From JAFGCL01 sp964492335 (GTDB taxonomy: Bacteria; Chloroflexota; Dehalococcoidia; UBA2247; RBG-13-53-26): a stretch of 52,768 nucleotides of DNA. The position numbers and the translations under genes were made by a program. A model generated the notes under the pieces. That model was not told the DNA's origin and ran no database searches. It saw nothing but the letters and a program-made list of their open reading frames with translations. Position 1 is the first letter of the stretch. Every line of letters starts with the position of its first letter. Positions 39,272-47,273 of the stretch are shown piece after piece. The stretch lies in the NCBI GenBank assembly GCA_964492335.1, contig CAZBJX010000013.1, forward strand, positions 1 to 52,768, read 5' to 3'.

Positions 39272-40087
39272 ATGGCCAGGCACGCGCTTTGCATCGGCAT
39301 CAACAACTACCCCGGGGCCGACAGCGACCTGTCCGGGTGTGTCAACGATGCCAACGACTGGGCCAGGGAGCTGGCCAGGCGGCGGTTTGAGGTGGAGAAG
39401 CTGCTGGACGGGCAGGCCACCGGGAAGGCCGTGCGGTCGGCCATTCGCCAGACCCTGGCCCGGGCCAGGGCCGGGGACCTGGTGGTGGTCCACTACTCGG
39501 GACACGGCTCCTTCGTGCCTGACGAGGACGGCGACGAGCCCGACGGCACCGACGAATGCCTCTGCCCCCATGACGTGAAGACCAAGGGGCCCATCACCGA
39601 CGACGAGCTGTTCGATCTCTACAGCGCCCGCCCCCCCGGGGTGAGGGTCCTGATGGTCTCCGACTCATGCCACTCCGGCACCGTGGCCAGGTTCGCCCCC
39701 ATCACCACTCCACCTACGATGAAGGGCCCGACCGCCCCGCAGAGGAAGGTGCGCTTCCTCCCGCCGGCGGCATACCTGCCGCAGCGCGAGGCGGCGAAGC
39801 TGGGCCTGAGGCAGACCGCCCGCCGGTCCAGCCCGCCCGGCCGCTACGCCGCCCTGCTGATGGCGGGCTGCCAGGACACGGAGTACAGCTACGACGCCTG
39901 GTTCGAAGGCCGCCCCAACGGTGCCTTCACCTTCGTGGCGCTGCGGGCACTGGAGACCCTGCCGGAGGGGGCCACCTACGCGCAGTGGTTCGCGCTGATA
40001 CGCCAGGTGCTGCCCTCGCGGCAGTACCCGCAGACGCCCAATCTCTACGGTTCGAAGAGCATGAAGCAGTGGAAGGCGCTTGCTTGA
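39272..40087 (+). CDS. Caspase family protein (metacaspase/orthocaspase-like cysteine protease)
   Basis: 271 residues from ATG 39272, eight bases after GAGGAGGAG. The p20 core is recognised: ALCIGINNYPGADSDLSGCVNDAND (5-29), VVVHYSGHGS with catalytic His78, DGDEPDGTDECLCPHD (86-101), and VSDSCHSG with catalytic Cys133 preceded by Asp131, the acidic S1 pocket typical of Arg/Lys-specific metacaspases. A p10-like part follows (AALLMAGCQDTEYSYDAWFEGRPNGAFTFVAL). No signal peptide, repeat or effector domain is attached, so it is a soluble minimal caspase. It sits between two paralogous ABC modules, 15 bases before the second ATPase, and shares its operon. Confidence 0.92.
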   Translation: MARHALCIGINNYPGADSDLSGCVNDANDWARELARRRFEVEKLLDGQATGKAVRSAIRQTLARARAGDLVVVHYSGHGSFVPDEDGDEPDGTDECLCPHDVKTKGPITDDELFDLYSARPPGVRVLMVSDSCHSGTVARFAPITTPPTMKGPTAPQRKVRFLPPAAYLPQREAAKLGLRQTARRSSPPGRYAALLMAGCQDTEYSYDAWFEGRPNGAFTFVALRALETLPEGATYAQWFALIRQVLPSRQYPQTPNLYGSKSMKQWKALA

Positions 40088-40102
40088 GACGGAGGTGACG
40101 AC

Positions 40103-40792
40103 ATGGCCGGAGAAGGGAACATCATCGAGGCCAGGGGGATCCACAAGATCTACCACACGGGGACGGTCCAGGTGCATGCCCTGAAGGGCGTGGACTTCGC
40201 CGTGAGGCGTGGCGAGATGGTGGCGGTGATGGGGCCCAGCGGCTGCGGCAAGACCACCCTGCTCAACTGCCTGTCCGGGCTGGACGACATCGACCAGGGC
40301 GAGGTAGTTATCGAAGGGGTCCGGCTGCCCCGCATGTCCGACAACGAGCGCACCGACTACCGGGCCCGGCGCATGGGCTTCGTCTTCCAGCTGTACAACC
40401 TCCTGCCGGTCCTCAGCTCCGTGGAGAACGTGGAGATGCCCCTGCTGGTGTCGGGGTCGCCTCCGGCCGCCAGCCGGAAGGCCGCCCTGGAAGCCCTGGC
40501 CCTGGTGGGTCTTCCGGGCGTGGCCGACCGCCTGCCGGCGGAGCTGTCCGGGGGCCAGCGCCAGCGGGTGACCATCGCCCGGGCCTTGGTGAACCAGCCG
40601 GCCATAATCTGGGCCGACGAGCCGACCGGGGACCTGGACAGCGAGACGGCCCGGGAGATCATGGACCTGCTGTGCCGCCTCAATGAAGAGAACACGCAGA
40701 CCTTCGTCCTGGTGACCCACTCCGACGAGGTGGCCAGGAGGGCCGACCGGATCGTGCGGATGCGGGACGGCCAGATCGTCGGCGGGGAATAG
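40103..40792 (+). CDS. ABC transporter ATPase, LolD/MacB type (module 2)
   Basis: 229 residues, with GGAGG seven bases before ATG 40103. Complete ABC motifs: GPSGCGKTT, FQLYNLLPVLSSVENVEMPL, LSGGQRQR, IIWADEPTGDLD, VTHSD. It is the paralogue of the ATPase at 35449-36138; the two share long identical blocks such as HALKGVDFAVR and GEMVAVMGPSGCGKTTLLNC. The GTG start of its permease is two bases downstream. It follows the caspase gene by 15 bases, strongly suggesting co-translation of protease and transporter. Confidence 0.95.
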   Translation: MAGEGNIIEARGIHKIYHTGTVQVHALKGVDFAVRRGEMVAVMGPSGCGKTTLLNCLSGLDDIDQGEVVIEGVRLPRMSDNERTDYRARRMGFVFQLYNLLPVLSSVENVEMPLLVSGSPPAASRKAALEALALVGLPGVADRLPAELSGGQRQRVTIARALVNQPAIIWADEPTGDLDSETAREIMDLLCRLNEENTQTFVLVTHSDEVARRADRIVRMRDGQIVGGE

Positions 40793-40794
40793 AC

Positions 40795-43779
40795 GTGCAG
40801 AAGCTCTTCGGCGCCCCGCTCTACATCATCGCCATCGTCATGCTGGTGCTGTTCGCCGTGGTGGCGGTGACGGTGGCCGCGCTGGCCCTGCGCCACCGGG
40901 TGATGTTCAAGCTGGGCGTGCGCAACATTCCCAAGCGCCCGGCCCAGACGGCCCTCATCGTGCTGGGCCTGATGCTGAGCACGGTGCTGATCACGGCGGC
41001 CTTCAGCACCGGCGATACCGTGGGCTATACCATCAGGTCGCTGTCGGTGGAGGCCCTGGGCAACACCGATGAGGTGGTCATGGTGCCGGACGCGCAGACG
41101 GCCCCCAACTCGGGGTACTTCGATGAGTCTGTGGTCGACAGGATCGGGGAGGAGCTGGCCGGGGCCAGCGTGGACGGGGTCCTGCCCGTGATCCAGGAGC
41201 AGGTCCCGCTGCTGAACCCCGGGAGGATGCTCAGCGCGCCGGCGGTGCCCCTGTTCGCTCCCGGTCCCGGGTACGGCGAGTACACCCACCTCAAGAGCGT
41301 GAATGGCGGGGACGTCAGCTTCGCGGACCTGGCTTCGGCCGGGGAGGAGACCCCGGTCTTCCTGGACAGGGGCACGGCGGAAGACCTCCGGGCCGAAGCC
41401 GGCGACCAGCTGTACGCGTATGTGGGGGAGGATCTCGTATTGCTCCGGCTGGCGGGGGTGGTGGAGAGCGCATCCTCGGGGACCTCCACCTTCGTCCTGA
41501 TGACGCTGGACCGCGCGCAGTCCATCCTGGACAGGCCGGGCCTGATCAACGCCGTCTACATCTCCAACACCGGCGGCCACATGGACGGGGCCAGGTTCAG
41601 CGATGAGGTGAAGGCGAGGCTCGCGGCCCTCGAGGAGGAGATGGGCTTCAAGGTGCAGACCGTCAAGAAGGACGCCCTCGATGCTGCCGACACCTTCGGC
41701 AGCCTGCTCACCGCGGTGTTCGTCCTGTTCGGGCTCTTCTCCGTGGCCGCCGGCACGCTGCTGATATTCCTCATCTTCATGATGCTGGCGGCGGCCCGCA
41801 AGTCGGAGATGGGGATGGCCCGGGCGATCGGCGCCAGGAGAAGCCACCTGGTCCTGATGTTCCTGTTTGAAGGCATGGTCTATGACCTGATGGCCGCGGT
41901 GGTGGGCGTGGGCCTGGGGGTGCTGGTCACCTACGCCATCGCCGGCGTGATGGCCAGGATGGTGCCGCAGAGCGTTCCCGTAGACATCATGGTCCATTTT
42001 GAGCCGTGGAGCCTGGTGGTGTCCTTCACCCTGGGGATACTGGTCACCCTGGTCACCGTGACCCTGTCGGCCTGGAAGGTCAGCCGGCTCAACATCGTGA
42101 GGGCGATCCGGGACGTGCCCGAGCCGGCCCTCAGGAGGGTAGGCCGCGGCACCCTGGGCCTGGGGGTGGTGCTGGGCCTCTTCGGGCTCATGCTCCTGCT
42201 TGCCGGGACCGGCTTCGACCAGGCCGGCCTGGTGTACCTGGGGGTTTCCCTTATCATCATCGGCGTGGCGCTGGTGGCCCGGTGGCGCGGCGCCCGGGAG
42301 CGCCTGGTCTTCACCGTGGCCGGGGTGCTGCTGGTGGCCTGGAGCCTGCTGCCGGTCGACGCAGTCGAGGCGGTCTTCGGCCAGACGAAGAGCGGGATCG
42401 AGATGTTCTTCATCATGGGCATAACCATGGTGCTGGGCGGCGTCTGGGTGGTCTCGTACAACCTGGACCTGATCATGAGCCTGATGGAGCGGGTGGTGGG
42501 CGGGGTCAGGGGCATGGCGCCGATCTTGAGATCGGCGATGGCCTACCCCATGAAGAACCGGCTGCGGACCGGCCTGACTATGGCCATGTTCTCCATGGTC
42601 ATCTTCAGCATTGTCTTCATGTCCGTGCTGATCCGGGCCAACACGGCCATCCTGTCGGGCGCCGAGTCGATAGCCGGCGGGTACGACGTCTACGCCGGCG
42701 TGAGCCACCTCAGCCCCATCCGCGACATCGGGCAGGCCCTGGCGGATAAGGGGTTTGACCCGGCCGACTTCGAGGCGGTGGCGGCCACCTCGGTGGTCCC
42801 CATGGAGATCAGGCAGGAGGGCGCCAGGAGCGAGGACTGGAAGGAGTACGTTGTGAACGGGGTGGACGACGTCTACCTGGAGAGCAACGAGTTCAAGTTC
42901 CAGATCATGGCCCGGGGCTACCAGTCCCCCCGGGACGTGTGGGAGGCGCTGCGGGACAACCCCGGCCTGGCAGTGATCAGCGCCGAGGCTGTTCCGGCCA
43001 TGAGCTCGATGAGCTTCGCGCTCGGCGGCATGTTCATGCTGGAGGGCATCGATCAGAGCGACGAGGAGATGTCCCCGATCCGGGTGCAGGTCAGGCGGAC
43101 CATGCCGGGCTTCGAGGGGGCCCAGGCCATCGAAGCGGAGCTGACCGTAATCGCCGTGCTGGAGGCGGCCACCCTCAACTATGGTGTGTACACGTCGCAG
43201 CAGATTGTGGACCGGGCCTCTCCCTACCCCATCCCGGCCACCACCTATCTCTTCAAGCTCAGGGACGGGGTGGACGCCGGGGACATGGCCCGGGCCCTGG
43301 AGTCAGCCTTCCTGTCCTACGGCATGCAGGCAGAATCGGTGGAGAAGCAGCTCCAGGAGGCCAACCGGATAAGCCACACCATCAATGCCCTGCTGACCGG
43401 CTTCATGGGGCTGGGGCTGGTGGTGGGGATTGCGGCTCTGGGCGTCATCAGCACCCGGGCGGTGGTGGAGCGGCGCCACGAGATAGGCATCCTGAGGGCC
43501 ATCGGGTTCCGGTCCGGCAATGTGCAGGCGGCCTTCCTGCTGGAGTCGTTCGTTGTGGCCTCCCTGGGGATCCTGATCGGCACGGTGCTGGCGCTGTCCC
43601 TCTCCTACCAGGTGCTGGGCGAGATGAGGGATGACTACGAGAGCCTGTCGTTCCAGATGCCGTGGTTGGAGCTGGGCATCATCGTCGGGGTGTCCTGGGC
43701 GGCGTCCATGGTGATGACTGTGATCCCGGCCTGGCGGGCCTCGAAGATCGCGCCGGCCGAAGCCCTGCGCTACGAGTAG
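40795..43779 (+). CDS. FtsX-like ABC permease, about 990 residues (module 2)
   Basis: 994 residues from GTG 40795, immediately after the ATPase stop. Same architecture as the module 1 permease: N-terminal helix, KLGVRNIPKRPAQTALIVLGLML, first external domain, FtsX helices with RKSEMGMARAIGARRSHL, central helices, second external domain, final FtsX helices with RRHEIGILRAIGFRSGNV, and a C-terminus ending in PAEALRYE. The external domains diverge more than the membrane parts, suggesting different partners. The gene is followed by a GC-rich inverted repeat and a convergent gene. Confidence 0.93.
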   Translation: MQKLFGAPLYIIAIVMLVLFAVVAVTVAALALRHRVMFKLGVRNIPKRPAQTALIVLGLMLSTVLITAAFSTGDTVGYTIRSLSVEALGNTDEVVMVPDAQTAPNSGYFDESVVDRIGEELAGASVDGVLPVIQEQVPLLNPGRMLSAPAVPLFAPGPGYGEYTHLKSVNGGDVSFADLASAGEETPVFLDRGTAEDLRAEAGDQLYAYVGEDLVLLRLAGVVESASSGTSTFVLMTLDRAQSILDRPGLINAVYISNTGGHMDGARFSDEVKARLAALEEEMGFKVQTVKKDALDAADTFGSLLTAVFVLFGLFSVAAGTLLIFLIFMMLAAARKSEMGMARAIGARRSHLVLMFLFEGMVYDLMAAVVGVGLGVLVTYAIAGVMARMVPQSVPVDIMVHFEPWSLVVSFTLGILVTLVTVTLSAWKVSRLNIVRAIRDVPEPALRRVGRGTLGLGVVLGLFGLMLLLAGTGFDQAGLVYLGVSLIIIGVALVARWRGARERLVFTVAGVLLVAWSLLPVDAVEAVFGQTKSGIEMFFIMGITMVLGGVWVVSYNLDLIMSLMERVVGGVRGMAPILRSAMAYPMKNRLRTGLTMAMFSMVIFSIVFMSVLIRANTAILSGAESIAGGYDVYAGVSHLSPIRDIGQALADKGFDPADFEAVAATSVVPMEIRQEGARSEDWKEYVVNGVDDVYLESNEFKFQIMARGYQSPRDVWEALRDNPGLAVISAEAVPAMSSMSFALGGMFMLEGIDQSDEEMSPIRVQVRRTMPGFEGAQAIEAELTVIAVLEAATLNYGVYTSQQIVDRASPYPIPATTYLFKLRDGVDAGDMARALESAFLSYGMQAESVEKQLQEANRISHTINALLTGFMGLGLVVGIAALGVISTRAVVERRHEIGILRAIGFRSGNVQAAFLLESFVVASLGILIGTVLALSLSYQVLGEMRDDYESLSFQMPWLELGIIVGVSWAASMVMTVIPAWRASKIAPAEALRYE

Positions 43780-43789
43780 GGGGGCGGGA

Positions 43790-43839
43790 AGGCCGTGCGC
43801 GGCGGGCGCCGGCAGGGACCCGGCCGCCCGTGACGGCCT
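43790..43839. terminator. Inverted-repeat region between convergent genes
   Basis: AGGCCGT (43790-43796) pairs with ACGGCCT (43833-43839). Within it, CGGGCGCCGG (43803-43812) pairs with CCGGCCGCCCG (43820-43830) with one bulge. The location between opposing stop codons suits a bidirectional terminator, but no T-run is seen. Confidence 0.35.
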
Positions 43840-44414
43840 CACCGGGCAAGCTTCTTCAGGAGCCAGGCCATGTTCCGGCCCAGCGCCTGCATCGTCTGGA
43901 TGCCCTCCCGGTCCCGGTCCACGTCGCCCTTTTCCAGGCCGAAGGCGAAGTTCCAGTAGGATGACCCGGGAACGATCATCTCGGAGAGCAGGAAGAAGTG
44001 GTTGATGGTGTCGAAGGCGGTGACCATCCCGCCCCGCCGCACCGCCACCACGGCCGCCCCCACCTTGCGCCGCAGAAGGCCGCCGTTGGCCTTGTTGACC
44101 ATCACCGCCCGGTCAATGAGGGCCTTCACCTCCGCCGGCACGCTGGCCACGAACACCGGCGATCCCAGGATGATGCCGTCGGCCTCCGTCATCCTGCGGA
44201 CGTGATCGTTGAGGGCGTCCTTCGCCTGGACACAGCGCCGGTCCTGGTTGATGTAGCACTTGTAGCAACCCAGGCAGCCGCGCAGGGGCTTGCCGGCCAG
44301 CGAGACCATCTCGGTCTCGATGCCTTCTTCCTGCAGCCCGGCCAACACGTGGCGAATGAGGCTGGCGGTGTTGCTGTCTCCCCGGGGGCTGCCGTTGAAG
44401 GCCACCACCCTCAT
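43839..44414 (-). CDS. Iron-sulfur flavoprotein / NADPH-dependent FMN reductase family
   Basis: 191 residues from ATG 44414; the frame is open further upstream through the sirtuin gene but is not coding there. The flavodoxin-like fold has the FMN phosphate loop NGSPRGDSNTASL (7-19) and the GSPVFVASVPAEVKALIDR motif. A compact cysteine cluster CLGCYKCYINQDRRC (Cys47, 50, 53, 61) is the 4Fe-4S signature of Isf-type flavoproteins. These transfer electrons from ferredoxin or NAD(P)H to O2, peroxide or other acceptors, mainly in anaerobes. The start overlaps the sirtuin stop (ATGA), so it is translationally coupled. Confidence 0.9.
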   Translation of the reverse strand: MRVVAFNGSPRGDSNTASLIRHVLAGLQEEGIETEMVSLAGKPLRGCLGCYKCYINQDRRCVQAKDALNDHVRRMTEADGIILGSPVFVASVPAEVKALIDRAVMVNKANGGLLRRKVGAAVVAVRRGGMVTAFDTINHFFLLSEMIVPGSSYWNFAFGLEKGDVDRDREGIQTMQALGRNMAWLLKKLAR

Positions 44415-45283
44415 GCCGTCTCTCCCCGCCGGCCGCCGAGCTTGCGGACCTCGGCCACGATCCGGGGCAGGATGTCGCCCGTCTTGCCCTGGATGAGGTA
44501 GCTGGACGTCCTCTCCCGGGTCAGCGGCGTGGGCTCGGCGTTGACCTCGATGATGGTCACACTGGCGGGCGCCGCGTCCGCCGGCGGCCCCATCCCTCCC
44601 CACCTCGAGGAGCTGGCCCTCTTGTTCCGGGCTATCCGGGGCAGCTCGGCGAAGGGGTGCACCACGGCTGATGTCCCGCAGATCAGCATGAGGTCGCAGG
44701 ACAGGGCCTGCTCCACGCTGGCCTCGGCGACGTCCGCGGGGATGGCCTCTCCGAAGTAGACGCCGTCGCCCTTGAGCACCCCCTGGCACTTGCCGCACCG
44801 CGGCGGCAGCCGGTCCTCGGCCTTGAGCCGGTGCAGGTCGAAGTCCGTCTTGGGGAAGCGGGCGCCGCAGGACATGCACCGCAGCTTGGCCACCCCGCCG
44901 TGATACTCCAGCACGTTGCGGCTGCCGGCCTTCTGGTGAAGGCCGTCCACGTTCTGGGTGAGCACCGCCTTGAGTATGCCCAGTTGCTCCAGCTCCGCCA
45001 GCGCAACGTGCCCCCGGTTGGGGTCGAGCTTGCCGATCTCCTCGAAGATCCTGTAGAAGCTCTTCGGCTCCAGGCTCCTATCCCAGTGGCTCTTGGGGTC
45101 GCGCACCAGCTCGCCATAGGCCTCGTACGCCTGCATCTCCGCTTCGGGGTGCTTGGTCCAGATTCCGTCCGGGCCGCGGAAATCAGCGATGCCGGACTCG
45201 GTCGATATGCCGGCGCCGGTGAGCGCGATGGCGTGACCGGCCCCGGCCAGGTCCCGGGCGGCCCTCGTGATCAGATCGTCCAT
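44411..45283 (-). CDS. NAD-dependent protein deacylase, sirtuin (Sir2)
   Basis: 290 residues. Sir2 motifs are complete: GAGISTESGIADFRG (23-37), TQNVDGLHQ (109-117), catalytic His128 in YHGG, zinc cysteines C136/C139 and C163/C166, GTSAVVHPFAELP and IIEVNAEPT. An extra 18-20-residue Ser/Gly/Ala-rich loop (SSSRWGGMGPPADAAPASV) sits between GTS and the NAE motif. It removes acyl groups from lysines, consuming NAD. AGAGG precedes ATG 45283. It heads a two-gene unit with the iron-sulfur flavoprotein. Confidence 0.94.
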   Translation of the reverse strand: MDDLITRAARDLAGAGHAIALTGAGISTESGIADFRGPDGIWTKHPEAEMQAYEAYGELVRDPKSHWDRSLEPKSFYRIFEEIGKLDPNRGHVALAELEQLGILKAVLTQNVDGLHQKAGSRNVLEYHGGVAKLRCMSCGARFPKTDFDLHRLKAEDRLPPRCGKCQGVLKGDGVYFGEAIPADVAEASVEQALSCDLMLICGTSAVVHPFAELPRIARNKRASSSRWGGMGPPADAAPASVTIIEVNAEPTPLTRERTSSYLIQGKTGDILPRIVAEVRKLGGRRGETA

Positions 45284-45389
45284 ATTCTCTTACCTCTTTC
45301 TGCATCCGGTAGTCTGACTTAAGGATACAGCATGGCCATGGCGGTGCGGCAGGGGGGTATGGGGCGCTTGAAGGAGAGCGGGGGCCGGC

Positions 45390-45599
45390 CTAAGTGGCCA
45401 GCTCGCTGGCGGCCAGGGCTCTCAGCTCGTAGGGCACGTACGGGTGGGTGGAGATACCCTTCAGGGCTTCCTTGGCCTCGCGGTTGCCTCTGCGGGCCAT
45501 CCGTCCCAGGGTGAGAATGGCGTCCCGGCGGTGCGCCAGCGATTCCGCGGGAAAGTAGTCCGCCGTGATCATCTCGTAGATATCTTTGGCCTTGCCCAT
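45390..45599 (-). CDS. Small HEAT-like protein, unknown function
   Basis: 69 residues. Three short amphipathic helices (AKDIYEMITADYF, RRDAILTLGRMARRGNREAKEAL, YELRALAASELA) resemble one or two HEAT/armadillo-type repeat helices. No cysteine, signal peptide or membrane segment. The ribosome-binding site is weak (GAGAAGAGAC). A consensus TATAAT lies 36 bases upstream, which supports expression. Function is not recognised. Confidence 0.6.
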   Translation of the reverse strand: MGKAKDIYEMITADYFPAESLAHRRDAILTLGRMARRGNREAKEALKGISTHPYVPYELRALAASELAT

Positions 45600-45634
45600 G
45601 TCTCTTCTCAGCGCTCCCCCTTCACCGCATATCC

Positions 45635-45640
45635 ATTATA
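45635..45640 (-). promoter_or_regulatory. Consensus -10 of the small HEAT-like gene
   Basis: TATAAT on the minus strand, 36 bases before ATG 45599. The -35 is ambiguous (GACTTT at 17 bases). Confidence 0.5.
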
Positions 45641-45666
45641 TGTCCAGGGTCAAGACAAAGTCACAC

Positions 45667-45717
45667 CCGGGGGGCGTCATGTAAGGAGGCTTCGTTAGAC
45701 ATATGCAAGCCCCCCGG
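45667..45717. repeat. 9-bp inverted repeat between divergent genes
   Basis: CCGGGGGGC (45667-45675) and GCCCCCCGG (45709-45717), with a 33-base loop that contains AAGGAGG (45683-45689) not followed by a well-spaced start. It lies between the promoters of the HEAT-like and the lipase-like genes. Confidence 0.4.
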
Positions 45718-45729
45718 CGGCTGCGGGCA

Positions 45730-45759
45730 TTGAAGTGTTGTCATCAAAGTGGATATGAT
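45730..45759 (+). promoter_or_regulatory. Promoter of the lipase-like gene
   Basis: TTGAAG (45730-45735), 18-base spacer, TATGAT (45754-45759). The predicted start near 45766 leaves about 70 bases to TTG 45837. Confidence 0.5.
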
Positions 45760-45836
45760 GGCCCTATTGGTGTAGCATTGTACTGGCTGCCGGCCTCGTT
45801 CCCCGGTCAGGGCGCCGGCAGACAAGGGGGGAATTC

Positions 45837-47042
45837 TTGAAGCGTAGAGGCATGCGGAATTACGGCCCCGCGGGCTACCAGTGGGAGCTCTGGCATGAGG
45901 GGCCGATCCGCGACCGGGAGAACGTGGTCCTGGTGCACGGCTACCGGCTTCCCCTGTCCACCCTCCCGGGCCGATGCGACGAGCAGTTCTCCCAGCTGGA
46001 CCGCCTGCTGCAGGCCTCCTGCGACTGCAATGTGTGGCAGTTTGAGTACGTGGGCAGCCCCCTGGGCACCTATGATAGCGTGTCGGTCTACGCTTCCCGC
46101 CTGGACGCCGCCCTGAACCGGATATCGGAGATCACCGGCAACGACCGGTTCTCCATGGTGGGGTACTCCATGGGTGGGCTCATCGCCCGGCAGTTCAGCG
46201 CCATGGGCGGGAAGCCGAGGCTGGACCGGCTGCTCACCCTGGCCACGCCGCATATGGGGCTACGCCTGGAGCCCTTCGACATCCCGGGCAGCGAGCGCCT
46301 CTATCCCAGGGGCGGCATCCAGATGAGGCCGGACAGCAGGCTCCTCTGGGACCTCAACACCAACGTGGAGGCCTCCACGGCCGCGGAGTTCGCCTCCCTG
46401 GCCGGCCACACGCTCGGCTACAGTGACGGCGCGGTGGAAATGGGATCGGCCAGCCTGGTCAAGTGCGCCCGGGACGGGTCGGTGGTGGGCAACTTCTACT
46501 TCGCCGGCGTGCCCCGGTCGCACCTGAACATCAACCGCATCAGGAACGAGAAGGACGAGGTGTTTCGTCTGGTGCGCAGCTTCGTGAGGGGCGGCATTCC
46601 CGGCATAAGCCGGGAGAGGTCCGCCGAGAAGCCCGGCGACTACCAGGTCCCCTTCTTCCTCACCTTCGCAGTGAAGAAGAGCCCCGATGCCCCGAAGGGC
46701 TATCCCTACGTGGTGGCCAGGGAGAGCGGGCACTGCTACCGGGGCCCCCGCGTCTGGACGCAGGGAGCGCTGGCCGGCAGCGGAGCGCAGATCTACTCCG
46801 TCCGGCTCCGGGCCCGGGAGAACGGGGAGGTCCGCATCTTCTACGGCCCCGGGCAGTATGCCACCGTGCAGGTGGAGAGCGGGCAGTCGGTGGTGGTGGC
46901 GGAGCCCGTGGGGGCCGTGGCAGCCGTCGGCAGCGGGGCCCGGGTGGACGGCGGCCGGCCCAGGGCCGCTCGCCAGCCCCTGCGGCGGAGGTGTCTCATC
47001 CCCGGCACGGCGCGGGCCCTCGGCCTGCGCAGGGCGAAGTAG
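45837..47042 (+). CDS. Lipase-like alpha/beta hydrolase with extra C-terminal domain
   Basis: 401 residues from TTG 45837 (AAGGGGGG five bases upstream; ATG 45852 is the alternative). The N-terminal half is a PGAP1/LipA-like hydrolase: VVLVHGYRLPLS, WQFEYVGSPLGTYDSVSVYA, nucleophile elbow GYSMGGLIAR, TLATPHMG. A histidine in SHLNINR (about 235) may complete the triad. The C-terminal 110 residues (from DYQVPFFLTFAVKKS) look like a beta-sandwich domain ending in a basic tail (RQPLRRR, RALGLRRAK). No signal peptide, so it is probably cytoplasmic. The substrate is unknown. Confidence 0.78.
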   Translation: MKRRGMRNYGPAGYQWELWHEGPIRDRENVVLVHGYRLPLSTLPGRCDEQFSQLDRLLQASCDCNVWQFEYVGSPLGTYDSVSVYASRLDAALNRISEITGNDRFSMVGYSMGGLIARQFSAMGGKPRLDRLLTLATPHMGLRLEPFDIPGSERLYPRGGIQMRPDSRLLWDLNTNVEASTAAEFASLAGHTLGYSDGAVEMGSASLVKCARDGSVVGNFYFAGVPRSHLNINRIRNEKDEVFRLVRSFVRGGIPGISRERSAEKPGDYQVPFFLTFAVKKSPDAPKGYPYVVARESGHCYRGPRVWTQGALAGSGAQIYSVRLRARENGEVRIFYGPGQYATVQVESGQSVVVAEPVGAVAAVGSGARVDGGRPRAARQPLRRRCLIPGTARALGLRRAK

Positions 47043-47183
47043 CCTCCGTCGCCTCACGCAGGCAGAAGCACCCCCCGCGCCTTCCTTCCTGCGGCTGCAT
47101 GTGCCTGTCAGCGTCTGGCCGGAAGAGTCCCGCCTGTCGCCCTGCCCCGTTGTTGTCCCGCGCTGCCACTTGTGGACAGCCTG

Positions 47184-47192
47184 TGATATATT
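47184..47192 (+). promoter_or_regulatory. Extended -10 promoter of the beta-oxidation operon
   Basis: TGA-TATATT (47184-47192), no matching -35. The predicted start near 47199 leaves a 75-base leader to ATG 47274. Confidence 0.45.
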
Positions 47193-47273
47193 GAGGTGCA
47201 TCCCCCTTGACCTTCAGCGGTCCGCTCGGGCGGCGCCTGTTGGAGGGTCTGGTTCAGGAGCTACGGAGGCGCC

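Noticed and set aside
43839..44879. A 346-residue version of the iron-sulfur flavoprotein
   Set aside because: The extra N-terminus overlaps the sirtuin in another frame and has no similarity; the flavodoxin fold begins at MRVVAFNGSPRG (ATG 44414).
45703..45840. 45-codon open frame starting ATG 45703, downstream of AAGGAGG
   Set aside because: Spacing to the ribosome-binding site is 13 bases, the frame crosses the promoter of the next gene, and the peptide has no recognisable character.
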